Shown here: positions 23,491 through 34,519 of the stretch, in pieces | Position numbering within the stretch: position 1 is the first letter of the stretch | Layout: every line of letters starts with the position of its first letter | From: Pleurotus djamor | Taxonomy: Eukaryota; Basidiomycota; Agaricomycetes; Agaricales; Pleurotaceae | Assembly: GCA_029747585.1 (NCBI GenBank) | Contig: JAPEVF010000328.1 | Coordinates: 277-49,485, forward strand | DNA: 49,209 bases | Reading direction: 5' to 3' | Made by a program: the position numbers and the translations under genes | The notes under the pieces: generated by a model | Database searches by the model: none | The model's input: only the letters and a program-made list of their open reading frames with translations | What the model was told of the DNA's origin: nothing

Positions 23491-25783
23491 TTATCGCAGG
23501 CTCCCTCTCAGCGCAGCCCATAGAACTCGCACGACCACCTGGGGTCTGAATAGCTCGACTTGCGGCGTTGCTAGCATCCGAGCATGCCACAGCGCCGAAG
23601 CAACCACTGCATCCTACCAAACCACATGACGGTCAGACGGTCAACGTTTGGTTTATCCGTTGACTGGGAACTGTGACGTACCGTTTCAGAGGCTCGTGCT
23701 GCATGGTATGCATACCAACGGATGAGACGACCGGAACGAACTCTGGATTCTCCGGGTATTGGGACGGTGGTTTCGTATCCGTAATCTGGAAGCAAGAAGG
23801 CCGGTTTAGATGGTATTTTCGCGGGAAGGGATCGAGGAATAAGGATGCTCACCTATTGCTTTGGTGGATGTCCTGGATACAAGTATTCAGCGGGTAAGTG
23901 GTCAGACTCTTTGTTCGCTCAAGCAAGTGTGGACTGACCAAATATCGTCCAGGGTTGATTGGGATCGCTGGAGGTATGCCCTCCCGATTTCTTTGATGTG
24001 GAATTCGCCTGAGGTATTGCGCTCGTGGAGGATTGTGTTGAGCATCATGGCTCCGAACAAGGCCTTGCTGCATCCTTGTCTGTCGAATGGTCAAGTTGAT
24101 TGATTGATTTTTACCCAAGAGTCGAAGTCAATTCCGAACTCACGCAAAGATGGGGTTGAGCTGCATCTCAGAGTCACCAATCGCAAGGAAATTAGAAGGT
24201 AGCGTCGCAATGTGGTGGTGATATCGGACGTATGATGGTGCGGCTGTTGAAAATATGCGGGTAAGTCGTTCTGACGGCTCCTTATGTGATATGAGAGGGT
24301 GACTTACGGATTTTCAGCGGTTTGAAAATTATATTTCCTCCAATACTCTCGCATTGGGTTAGCATCTCAATGACTTTGATCACCCAAGGTGCTGGGGGAC
24401 GATCTCCTTTTACGTTTCGGACATACGGGAGGATAGAGTCACGCTCTTTGGGTAGGTTCACGTCACCCCATCCTCCACAGCAAAGCTGAACTAAAATTCA
24501 AAGCTTCAGTAACGTCTAAAGAACGATGATACCTTGGGCGAATGAAAGCTTACTGGTTTCGTTGTCCATCCTTGTGAGGACGAAACCTTCATTTCCCCAC
24601 TTGTAGTGCGCGTAGAATGTGTAGATGAAACCTGCGCGGTCGAATCCTTCTGGGATAGGCAAGAGACGGACGATTTCTCCGAGGTTCTCGAAGGTGATGG
24701 TTACATATCGTAGCTTGTGGTCGTAGCTGATGCGTGTTCCGTTTGTAGGTGTTTCCATAGCTTGAGAGATGTATCCGGCTGATCGCATCCACTTCAGACC
24801 GGCTTGAGTGCTTCCTGTACAGTCTGTGAAAAGGAATCAATTCGTGCGCTGGCTCTCGAAGTGTCGCATGAGACGTACCAACAAGTAAGCCAATGTTCCC
24901 TAAGGTGCTCGTCTCCCCTACAGGGCTACGAATGGTGATGGCATCGACCCTTGTGGCTGACTCTGCAGGTACAACCCCGGTGACTTGACCTTCAACGAAA
25001 CGAACATTCGCGGAGTCTTTGAGTAAACGACGGAGTACACCATCCAGCTGTGGTCTTCGTATCAGCATGGTCTCGGGAAGGGCGCTGGAATCGTATATGT
25101 TGATGTTTCCGTTCTTTGATGGGTATGCTAGTTGTGCTGCGAGGAGTGGGATCCCGCCAAAGTTCAATTGGAAATCTCCAGGACGAAAACTGGTCGAACG
25201 GTGAACGGTGCCATTAGCTACACGTCTGTGGCTTTTTGGCATGCGAACTTACATTCCGCCTGCGCTTTCTACCGCTTCGTCAAGATTTAGCCAGAGACGT
25301 CGAAGGCCCTCCACCATAAAGGTCAGGTACGCTACAAAGTTTTATGGCTTTCTGAAGGGATAAGATGAGCTAACGTACCATGAAGAGAGTCGTATTGGGC
25401 AACACGACTCTTTGTGCCGTCCTTGGAAGTATCTGGGTCGATGACGAGCACGTTCTCGAAATGCTCAGCGCAAATGCGAGCTGTGATCATCCCTGCAATG
25501 CTAAAGATATATCAGGGTAAGTATCTTCGCTACATCCCTCAACGCTAGACATTACTCACCTCCCTCCGGCTATGACAGCTGTTCCTCCAATTTTTCGCTT
25601 AGGCTTTGAACCCAATAACGCGATATGGTGGCTCCAGTTACGTCTCGCTCGCCGAATGTACAGCGAAGCTGCAACGTATACTGCTATCCATCCTAAGGCA
25701 AGGCAAGGAAGCCCCACTCCAACGCTGGGAAGAGAAGGCAAGGAAGGGAACATCTGGGCGTTAGGACGATTGAGAACGGACAA
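23491..25783 (-). CDS. FAD-dependent oxidoreductase with N-terminal membrane anchor
   Basis: Predicted flavoprotein monooxygenase-type oxidoreductase. The start at 25783 is followed by a hydrophobic segment (VGVGLPCLALGWIAVYVAAS, about residues 20-40) and a basic stop-transfer run (RRARR), suggesting a membrane anchor with the enzyme facing the cytosol. Splicing restores the dinucleotide-binding motif VIAGGSIAGMITARICAEHF and then VLVIDPDTSKDGTKSRVAQY. Later blocks are LPETMLIRRPQLDGVLRRLL, DCTGSTQAGLKWMRSAGY, and the second FAD motif FLAIGDSEMQLNPIFAQGCS. The last exons give ASETDAVVASALWHARMLAT and FRPQVVVRVLWAALRGSLR, with the stop at 23491-23493. This motif order resembles FAD-dependent oxidoreductases common in actinobacteria and scattered in fungi. 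It is not a squalene epoxidase, and the substrate is unknown. It ends only 190 bp from the GH6 stop (convergent) and is in the same orientation as the squalene synthase upstream of it. Confidence 0.82.
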
Positions 25784-26278
25784 CCCTCATCCCAAGTCCT
25801 TTGTAAGATACCCAGTCAACAACCGCGCTGATTACTCCTGATGGTAAGGCACCAGTGCATTATTACGATGAAACGATGCTTCTAGAGTGGCTGATGATCG
25901 CGATGACTTCGTGGTCTGGTCGGTAGCAATGGCCTAGCTTGTAAGCCAAGGTGTAAGGGGCACCCCCTTTCGTCCATGTTTCCTCCACCATACTTCCTTG
26001 CGGATAGGTAGCAGGAGCCGTTCAAAGAACATCAAGACGATTGACCCGATACGCACGGGCTCATATTGATGGTCTGATGACTCGGGTGTCTCGTCATTAC
26101 GTTACGCTTAACCCCGTTTGAAGAGGTTGAAGGTTGGACATTCGTTGCGCGCTCTACTCGCTTTCTTCGGCACTCTGAAAGGGACGGATAGAAGATAGAT
26201 AGGAAGTTAATACACGGAGTAAAGACAAGTGTTATACGAATTTATGTATTCTAGACGGCGTAAGCGAGGTTGCAATTT
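25784..26278. other. intergenic: promoter of the FAD oxidoreductase, 3' flank of squalene synthase
   Basis: No gene is seen. It lies between two minus-strand genes. I searched it on the minus strand for a C-terminal hydrophobic exon of the squalene synthase and saw none. Confidence 0.5.
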
Positions 26279-27773
26279 CTAACCCCACAGGGATACAGCC
26301 CTGGGCCATCCGGCTGAGCAGTTTTTCCTGTACCATGTCTCGATCTACGTTGGCGGTTAGTCAGAATCTACCAAACACTAGAGTAGAGTGTTGGCGTACC
26401 TCTGATGTGATGGAACAGATTCGCCTATAATTGGGGTCTGATGAACGGGCTTTGTTACGAATGACTCTTGCGGATTCGGAGAAGACCTGGGCGACATCAT
26501 TGATACCGCTCAAGCAAGCTACGATCTAGAAAGTCACTGTGTCAGTGTCATGAAATCACGAAGAAATAAGCAACCTTACGGGTAAGTACTCCTGCTTGGT
26601 TGGCTTGACTTCCGTTTGAAACACAGCGGGGTTCATGAAGCACACCTTAGCGGTGAGCATGGCCATCACGACCGGAATCGCGACAAATTCAAAGACCTGT
26701 GGATTTTGGAGCATTTCCAGGTAGTCAAGGACGTCGACGGCGTGACTCAGAGCCTCCACAACCATCTCGCTGAGAACGCTGAGCGCATCTTCCTCCCTTT
26801 CGGGGTTGTACATCTCCTCCACTTTGACGAAACCATGTTTCAGCCAAAATCGTTGAGGCCAGAAGCATCTTGAGTCATCGACGTCTTCACGATAATCGCG
26901 GAGGATGTTGACCTTCTGGAGGAAAAGGCCCCAAGAGTTGGATAAGACGTCTTGATCTCGCAGCCAGTGCCTCTCATATCCACTGGCGGCGAAAAGACGA
27001 GAAAGGGCCTGTCCGACGAGTCCGGCAACGTAATGGCAGTAAAGATCGAGATCTTTGACGGTTTCCACGGTCGAGGAAGCTGTTTCTGTACTGATCTGCT
27101 GCTTCTTGCAGAAGTCAGCCATTCCGTAAGCCATATCGTGGCATGTGTCGTTGACGATCTTGCGGTACCTTGAAATAGGTAACTAAAATCAATGAGGCGG
27201 ATCAAGCAGCGATGGAAAACACTTACGAAGGATTCAATTGTTCTAGTTCGCGAATGACGACATCGAACTCGACGAGAAGCTGGCGATCTTTCTCGTTAGG
27301 ACCACTTCCGTTGAATGTCCACCCTGGCATTGAAATGCTCTCATGGAACGATCGGAGCATGGGTAGTTTGACTTGCTCAAGGTCGAGCGTCATGTCGTCC
27401 TCAATGGTGTCGAGGGCTCGTAGGACGAGGTAAAGTAAACAGACCTAACAGATGATGACTTCAGTTGTGTGTAGTTCAGCGAGAAAAGAGAACGAACGGC
27501 AGGACGAAGATCACCAGGTAAATGACGAATGACGACCGCGAACGTCTTACTCGTCATGTCCAAGAGTTTCCAGCACCCCGCCATATCCGTACTCTCATCG
27601 TCAGAGTGCTGGGAGTCGGCTAACTCCTTTCGTCTGGAGTAGAGGGAGTAGAGCAGGGGTACTTTTGTGGGGTTGCGAACAAGGATGGCAAGGAGTTCGG
27701 ATAACTGCATTTTGAGATGGTTCAGAGTCTGGACTTGAGCGAGTGCGCTGAGGTTGGTTCTTCTCGAGTCCAT
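26279..27773 (-). CDS. ERG9: squalene synthase (farnesyl-diphosphate farnesyltransferase), about 427 aa
   Basis: Predicted to condense two farnesyl diphosphates through presqualene diphosphate to squalene, the first committed step of sterol and triterpene synthesis. Five exons are inferred: MQLSELLAILVRNPTKVPLL and CWKLLDMTSKTFAVVIRHL; VCLLYLVLRALDTIEDDMTL (first Asp-rich motif DTIEDD); DLDLYCHYVAGLVGQALSRL; and GLFLQKVNILRDYREDVDDS followed by RCFWPQ (second Asp-rich motif DYRED). The catalytic blocks are intact. The start at 27773 adds 21 residues before the second Met (27710), which fits the family N-terminus better. The first intron uses a GTTCGT donor. The last exons read DPNYRRICSITSE and, after a short intron, IETWYRKNCSAGWPRAVSLW with a stop at 26279-26281. 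The usual C-terminal membrane anchor is absent from this model. It could be the only ERG9 or a second copy; the window cannot tell. Confidence 0.93.
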
Positions 27774-28652
27774 GGCAATCCCCCTGGGCTATATACCAGT
27801 GCCCCGATATGATTATCCGTTAAGTTCGAGCTCCAAGACTGTCCACCAGCCGCTATCCAACTCTTTCGTTTCAGGGGGATGATCGATTTGTGAAGAAGTC
27901 GATGTTCGCGATGCGCGCCCGAGACCAAGAAACTTCCAAAACCAATACCCGAATGGAGTGGTCATCCTTGACTCCTTGACTCCTTATCGCACAGATGCAT
28001 TGCACTTAGGCTTTACCTTCAGGGAAATGCATACGGCATACCAGAAACTGTGGCGTACCTTGGTCCAAAGTGTCTAATGCCCGGCTATTCGATGGCTCCA
28101 TTGGCACGTAGTTTGCAACTGCACAATTGCTTCGGCCTGATCATTCATGCTCCCGAATAAGTTACTGCTCCCGAACACCCGTTGCTTTCCAAAACAACAT
28201 GGCATGAGAAAAGCCGCGAGCTTCGTATCACCAAGATACTGTGGACACATTTCCTTGGGGAATGCGAAAAACAACAGCGCGCGTTCTAAGCTGGAGACGT
28301 ACTGTCTAGAAGACCCTGGCCATCTTCGCCGATCCTGAAGGGGGAGGGGCTGATCGGGATGGGATCAATGAATAATAGACAATGTTCCAGCTTGCACTCC
28401 GGGGAAGGGTTCTGAAGATCTGATGTCCCGTTCAATGGGCGGATGCATTCAACAAGTCCGAGTACTCCGTACCCGAGGCTCCCTCTGACAGAGCGTTTGA
28501 TTCCTTACGCGTACGTTCAAGCAATCTTCGAATACTTCGAGCACGAGCGCGCTGTGCTGTATGGGGAAAACCGTATAGTCCCTGATGGAATAAAAATACA
28601 GAATAAGAATAACACCAACACGAACGCCGAATCCGTACCCTAAACCGAGCCG
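27774..28652. other. intergenic: squalene synthase promoter and 3' flank of the DUF6533 gene
   Basis: No convincing gene. Frames of 60-68 codons on both strands are unsupported. Both neighbouring genes are on the minus strand, so the left part should regulate squalene synthase. Confidence 0.45.
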
Positions 28653-30348
28653 CTACTTAATTTCGATGACGGTTTCGGTCGTTACTGGGACATGAATATG
28701 CCGGAGGGGCTGCATGCGATAACTATCGGTGCTACTACCACTGGGGAGATGATGTTGACTCCCAAGTGTAAGTATATCCCGGGCGGCTTCTCGCTTCAGG
28801 TTTATCAGCATGCGGGTAGCCGTCATGGAGATAGTCGAAACGGCGTATCCAGTCAAGAGGAAACGCTGCGCAACCTGTTGAAAATAAGAACCCGCTCATA
28901 AAGACGGGGTTGGAAAAGATAGAGGACGTACGGGGAACTTAATCCAAGTAACAGCTACGGTGATGTACATAGCCAAGATGCTAAATCGTCATCTTGATAA
29001 GCACTTGAACGTTCAGCGAGACGACGGGGATAACTCACATAACGAAGTGTAACACCGAGTCTCGCAGGATAATCCGGATGAGACTCGATCCCTTGAATCC
29101 AACCGTCCGAACGGCCTTCATATGAGAGACAGAACGGATAAGCACCAGAGCTAGGGCGACGACATCGTAGACAACGACGGGTACACTAGGCAGCGTGAGT
29201 TTAAGATAAAGGATACGGGGACGTATGAGAAGGAAACGGGAAACGGGAAACAGGAAACTTACAAGAAAAGTGACGTATCCACAGTCTCAATCGGCAAACA
29301 GACAAATTGATTAGCCATGAACGGCAGTGGAATCCTACTAAAGTTCGGGGCGAGCGCACTCGCTGTGTAGATCTCTCCGGCAAGGGTACCGAGAAGGAGC
29401 GCAGCGAGGAGATACAGTATCCATTGGTTCCGACCGTATAGGCCGTATATCCGGAACGCTAGGATGAGGTGGACACAGAAGATAATGGCAGTTCCTTCGG
29501 GATTGATTAGGATGGGGACTCGGCAGCGAGGATGATGTGTGGCACCTGTGGCTTCGACGATGTGATGCCCCCATGCTTGGCCTGTAAGAAGAAACCAAAT
29601 TCTCGTCAAATGGGGTACGGATGAGTCCATGAATAGACATACAGCTGAATAACAAATGTACATGGGGAGCGCGTCAGTCCTGTGTTCATGAAGAATATGA
29701 ATGGTAGAAGCGACGAACAACTGGAGAGTAGTCAATCATCAATTGCAAATCATCAGGAAGAGTCGGTCGTACTTACATCCGCGGTGTTCCTCGGAGCGAA
29801 TGAAGCTAAAAATTACCAAAGGTTAAAGAGGTTGCTGACCGGCGTTCGATCCGAGCTCGGAGCCATGCACTAACCATAAGTGTTGAACAGTTGGAAGATG
29901 ATAGTCTGATAGCGATTCTATAAGACGCATAAGGATTCATAAGCTACGTGAGATATAAGGAGAGAGGAGTCAATACGAACGAGGAAGAAAAGAGCACGAG
30001 GATAAGTCCATCGGCCATGCTGTTGTCCAAGGAGAAGTGGGTGTTAAGCCTATATGGCGCGAGCGAACAAGCAGGGATCGTACCCAGAAAAATTGGACCT
30101 GTGGAGAACGAAGCATCAGTCGTTGGGGACAGGACGGGAGCTATAGAATAGGAAGACATACTTCATCAGGAAGCGTGACAAAGTAATCGAACACTAGAAG
30201 CACGAATGATGAGACTTGAGGAACAGTATAAGCAATCAGTATATCAGTAATTCAGGCTCGGGGAGCGAAAGTTACCCTGAGTATACCGAGTAGCGTAGAG
30301 ATGTCTGAACGACGTGTTGATTTGATCCATGAAAGGAAGACTCGTCAT
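28653..30348 (-). CDS. DUF6533-type multi-pass membrane protein
   Basis: Predicted integral membrane protein of the large agaricomycete DUF6533 group, whose function is not known. Proposed start 30348 (MTSLPFMDQINTSFRHLYAT; an alternative Met lies at 30330). After an intron the DUF6533 signature reads VSSFVLLVFDYFVTLPDE, then WTYPRALFFL is joined through a GTTCGT-donor intron to NRYQTIIFQLFNTY. Later exons are LFVASTIHILHEHRTDALPM, then GTAIIFCVHLILAFRIYGLY with GRNQWILYLLAALLLGTLAG, and VPVVVYDVVALALVLIRSVS. Near the end comes VAQRFLLTGYAVSTISMTAT with the basic cytosolic tail NLKREAARDILTLG. Six or seven hydrophobic segments are recognisable. The exon between the two halves of the DUF6533 signature (around 30020-30150) is the least certain. 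The stop is at 28653. It sits between squalene synthase and squalene epoxidase and diverges from the latter, so co-regulation is possible (inference). Confidence 0.75.
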
Positions 30349-30987
30349 AGTACTGCAGGAGAGGTGTACGGGAGGTACGATGAGAGTGCGGAGCTGGGGG
30401 CGGGGGAAGGCAAAAGCGATCCGTCGAACCACCCACCAACGACTTTGAATATCTGTGGAGTGCGCTCATACAGGACGGCACCTTGTTTCAACATGACCAA
30501 GCACCCTTGGGCCTTGACAATTCCCCAAACTTCGTGTTCTGAGTCTATCAGAACTCATGACCGCTCGGGACCTGGCTATGCTGTGCACGAAGCGAGGAGA
30601 TAAACGCGAAAGGATCGACAGGGTGCCGTAAACATTGATTGTCTTGGTTAGACGCATAGAGTCCACTGCGAGAGGCGCTTCAAAACCGACTTCCAAGGAG
30701 ATCTGATCCGACTATCAAGACGATGATGAAAAGATCAAAAGGGGTCTTCGAATCCTGACGTATATCCATCCTCCCCGAAATCCCATCCTTTGAAACAGAG
30801 TGATATTCGGCGTTGGCGTTCGTGTTGGTTTTGGTGCCGAGGTGGATATGAGACTAGTGCTAAACCGACCGGGATTAAGGATCCAGGTACGTCCAAGTCC
30901 TTTCATCGCGAGTACTCTAGACTCTACAACATAGCGCTATTTCACCACCGAAGCCGCACATATTGGCGTTTCGAATGCTCCTAAAGG
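30349..30987. promoter_or_regulatory. divergent spacer between the DUF6533 gene and squalene epoxidase
   Basis: About 640 bp separate two genes transcribed away from each other, so both promoters should lie here. I see no clear TATA box, and no sterol-response element can be claimed by eye. Frames on either strand (up to 100 codons at 30301-30603) look like chance. Confidence 0.45.
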
Positions 30988-32966
30988 TTGATGGTATGGG
31001 TTAAAGATGCAGGGACTGCGTGGCTGGACGGGATATACTTACTCTGGAATATGCACGATCCTCATGATCCCACCGCCCCAGAGCCCCCGTCCATGGAAGC
31101 AGCACAGTACGACGTGCTCATAGTCGGTGCAGGCATCGCTGGGTCCGCCTTAGCTCACGCCCTCTCATCTACTCCGCATCACAATAACGCCAAACCACTT
31201 CGAATCGCCCTCCTCGAACGTTCGCTCTCCAAGCCCGACCGAATCGTCGGAGAACTCCTCCAACCAGGTGGGATCCGCGCTCTGCAACAGCTGGGTTTGG
31301 GATATTGCGTTGAGGGTATTGGGGGGATCCCTGTGCATGGCTACTACGTCGTAGAAGGTGAGAGGAATGTGCAGGTGCCGTATCCACATGGTCATGAAGG
31401 CCGAAGCTTCCATCATGGGGAGTTCGTTATGGCGTTGAGACGTGCAGCGAAGAAGGCAGATGGGGTAGATGTCATTGAGGGTACTGTGACGGAGCTGGTC
31501 GAATCGGAGGGGAGGGTCATTGGAGTGCAAGCCCGCACCAAGGATGACGACTCTGCGAGCACAACTTTGAGAACGATACAAGCAAAATTAGTAGTCATTG
31601 CAGACGGAGGAACTTCAAAGTTCCGGAAGCAGGTCTTGGGTGAAGGACATGTTGAACCGAAGCTTGTTAGCCATTTTGTTGGGTTGATTTTGGAGGACGC
31701 AGCGTTACCAGTTTCAAAACATGGCAACGTCATCTTCATCCCTGGTCGTGGTCCGGTTTTGTTGTACCAGATTTCGGAGAGGTATACACGGATGCTTGTC
31801 GACGTCAAAGATCCTGTACCTAAAGACCTGGTGGTGAGTCAGCTACATCATTACTGGGGCTTAGGAGAGACGACTCACCCATCCTTTACCATGGCAGGGC
31901 TACCTTACAACCCAGGTACTACCGTACCTCCCTTCCCAGCTACATGAACCCACAGAACGCGCTCTACAGCAAGACCGTCTGCGTCGCATGCCCTGCAACT
32001 TCCTCACGGCACCACCCCAAGAAAGCGGTTCATCAAAGCCTGGTGTCATCCTCATCGGCGATGCATGGAATATGCGTCATCCGCTGACAGGAGGAGGGAT
32101 GACCGTGGCATTGAACGATGTGGTCATCCTCAGGGATTTACTATCACGTTTGGAGGACGTGGGTGATTGGGATGAAATGACGAAGAAGGGAGTCTTGGGA
32201 GAGTGGAGAAGACGGAGAAAATGGGAAGCTGGGACGATCAATATGTTGAGTATGGTGTTGTATGACATGTTCGGAGCAGCTGGTGAGTCCTGACTTACTC
32301 GCGTACCATCATCCATGAAACGACCGTTTGTTCCGAGAGGACAGTCCGCTGATTCAAAGTTTGGCATGTTTTTTTAGATGAAGAATTGGCAACGATGCGT
32401 GTGGGATGTCTTCAATATTTCCAGCTCGGAGGTGTATACGCAGACGGAACAATATCCTTGCTTGCAGGGTGAGTACAAATCCCACAGTTCAAACCAGATT
32501 GCCCGACGNAAAAAAAAACTCACTTACTGGTGTCGCACAGAATTTCACACTCCCCCTTCCAGCTATTCCGTCACTTCTTTTCTGTCGCTTTGTACGCAAT
32601 ATGGCTGCTCTTTACCAATCCCGCAAACGAGAAGTTATCGAAGCCAACATCAACAACCCTCCAATCCTTCGCACATATCATGGTATCCTTTCCGAAGTTG
32701 CTCGTCAAAAGCACGCGTGTGGTAAGTTTCCCCTTTTAAAAACTTCAATTTGACCTTTGGAAAGGAAGGAGCAATTGCTAATGTTGACGTACTTTGCGTA
32801 GATTTGGAAGACATGCGTGGTGTTCTTCCCTGTTTTATGGGAAGAACTCCGCTGGACACCGACTTTGAAGATGGATTCGCCGATGATTTTCATGGTAATT
32901 GGGAGCTTGCTAGGGTTCATGTGGCTGTGGTCGCAGAATGTACGACCTGCGCTGGCCATGTCATGA
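30988..32966 (+). CDS. ERG1: squalene epoxidase (squalene monooxygenase)
   Basis: Predicted FAD monooxygenase of the ER membrane that converts squalene to 2,3-oxidosqualene, the step after squalene synthase. Motifs: YDVLIVGAGIAGSALAHALS (GxGxxG FAD fold), LLERSLSKPDRIVGELLQPG, LGLGYCVEGIGGIPVHGYYV, GRGPVLLYQISERYTRMLVD, and GVILIGDAWNMRHPLTGGGM then TVALNDVVILRDLLS (second FAD/GD motif and the squalene-epoxidase signature). After the long first exon, short introns lead to LHEPTERALQQDRLRRMPCN, then DEELATMRVGCLQYFQLGGV, ISHSPFQLFRHFFSVALYAI, and a final exon whose hydrophobic segment IFMVIGSLLGFMWLWSQNVR is the C-terminal membrane anchor. The stop is at 32964-32966. Three in-frame Met are possible starts: 30988 (adds a hydrophobic MMVWVKDAGTAWLDGIYLLW leader), 31051, and 31093 (MEAAQYDV, closest to homologues). 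The N at 32509 falls inside an intron. Confidence 0.93.
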
Positions 32967-34519
32967 CCGTAGGGAAGAGAGAGAGTAGGGTCTCACGCAC
33001 CCGTTCGAACCCTAGGCTTGTCCACCAACTGGCCATCATAAATACGATGTACACAGAGTAGTCCATGTTGAGTCCATGTGTAATTATCTTCATAGAGTAG
33101 ATATAGAGACGTTAGCTAGAACCCCCATTGATCTTAAGCACGTCCGTCTATGTCTGTTCTTCTGACCTGTCCCCGGCGTCCGTGACAGGCAAGGTGAATA
33201 TGGAGAGGACAGGAAGCTAGGGAGGGTTATCCCGTTTTCTTTGCTCAGAACGGCCGCGCAAATTCGATAAAACGAATATTTACGTCTAGCATATGAGCTA
33301 TCATGGCTCATGAGCCAGTTCTAAAGCTTTTCTGGAGCACCGACCGCTGTACCGCTGATCTGGGGCTCGGCTCGAATATCTCGCCGATAACACTGCCGTT
33401 CAACTTCATCTTCCATCATGGTTCAGAGGTACTAGTAGACTTGCTCTAGCCCAGGTCGTTGAGGCTCAGAGCTTGTTTTCGAAACGGTGACGGTTCTGGG
33501 TACGAGGAGGCATGCCCTCACAAGCAACCCTCAAGAGCTTGAGCCGTGGTGCACTGGCGATCGTTGCGCATCGGCTGTAAGCGTCTGTGGGCTGTAGTTA
33601 GCTAATAGTCAACTTTCTAGCGCAAGGCAAGTCAAGAAAACCTGACAATTTCGAATTTCCGCAAAGGACCGAAGTTATGACCTCGGAAAACGTTGACTCC
33701 GCAACGAGTGGACGTTTCATCCCCCATACCTGAGAATCGCGCTGAGGTGATTATTATCTTGCTCTAGCGTGTCCCGTTCGCGCACAGAGATGAGCCTTCA
33801 GAAGTTGTTCTTCCAGGGACGGAATGTGTTTGGGAATTCTACAAAAATTTTGGAGGGTGCTCAAAGCAACTTTTGTTCCATGGCTGAGTGGGCCTCGAAG
33901 GTAAAGAAAGTCGGTAGTCAGCGGTTTACCGTGCGAGAATGAGAGAGAGAAGCGCACCGTTGCGGTTGGTCTCCAAAAGCTGCCTCGGGAAGGACCCCGA
34001 ACATCCCACCGGTCGATGCAAGATTCGCACCCATTAGGTGCTAAGCCTCATGTCAAGGCTTTGTGAGCGAAGTATAACCAAGGTTTCACTAGAGCGGTCT
34101 GGGTGGAGCTTTCAGCAATGATGGTTCCGTAGTACCAGGAGGAGGCATGAAGCCAGATGCCGATCAAGGACATGCTGACGCTCGGGGACCATGCAAAATC
34201 GTTCGAACGATATCTGAGGCCTGTTCTAACTTGAGTTGTCTGATCGCTGAGTTCGTCGTGGTTATGAACTGTGAGCTGAGCGCTCGCAGTGAGGACCATA
34301 GGTTGACGACAGTCTCATACTGGGCTCCTCCATGCATGCTGTGGGTTGGGGGTATCTGCGCACTAAGCGGGCGTTCGACACCTGTGTATCATCATTACAG
34401 AGTAGGAGTTGTTATCTTGAACATGTAAATAGGGAAATAGAAGNAAAAAGACCTTTGGTTACGACATATACATACATAGAAAACCATTTGTCCGTCTGCA
34501 CATATCCGGGATGTGGTAT
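32967..34519. other. 1.55-kb stretch without a convincing gene
   Basis: This holds the 3' flanks of squalene epoxidase (plus) and the eIF4E-family gene (minus). Frames up to 93 codons (34147-34428) are not recognisable. One N is at 34444 before a run of A. No transposon feature was seen. Confidence 0.45.

Noticed and set aside
33990..34050. tRNA-like sequence (gattcgcaccc, minus strand)
   Set aside because: No T-loop TTC in the right place and no acceptor stem could be formed.
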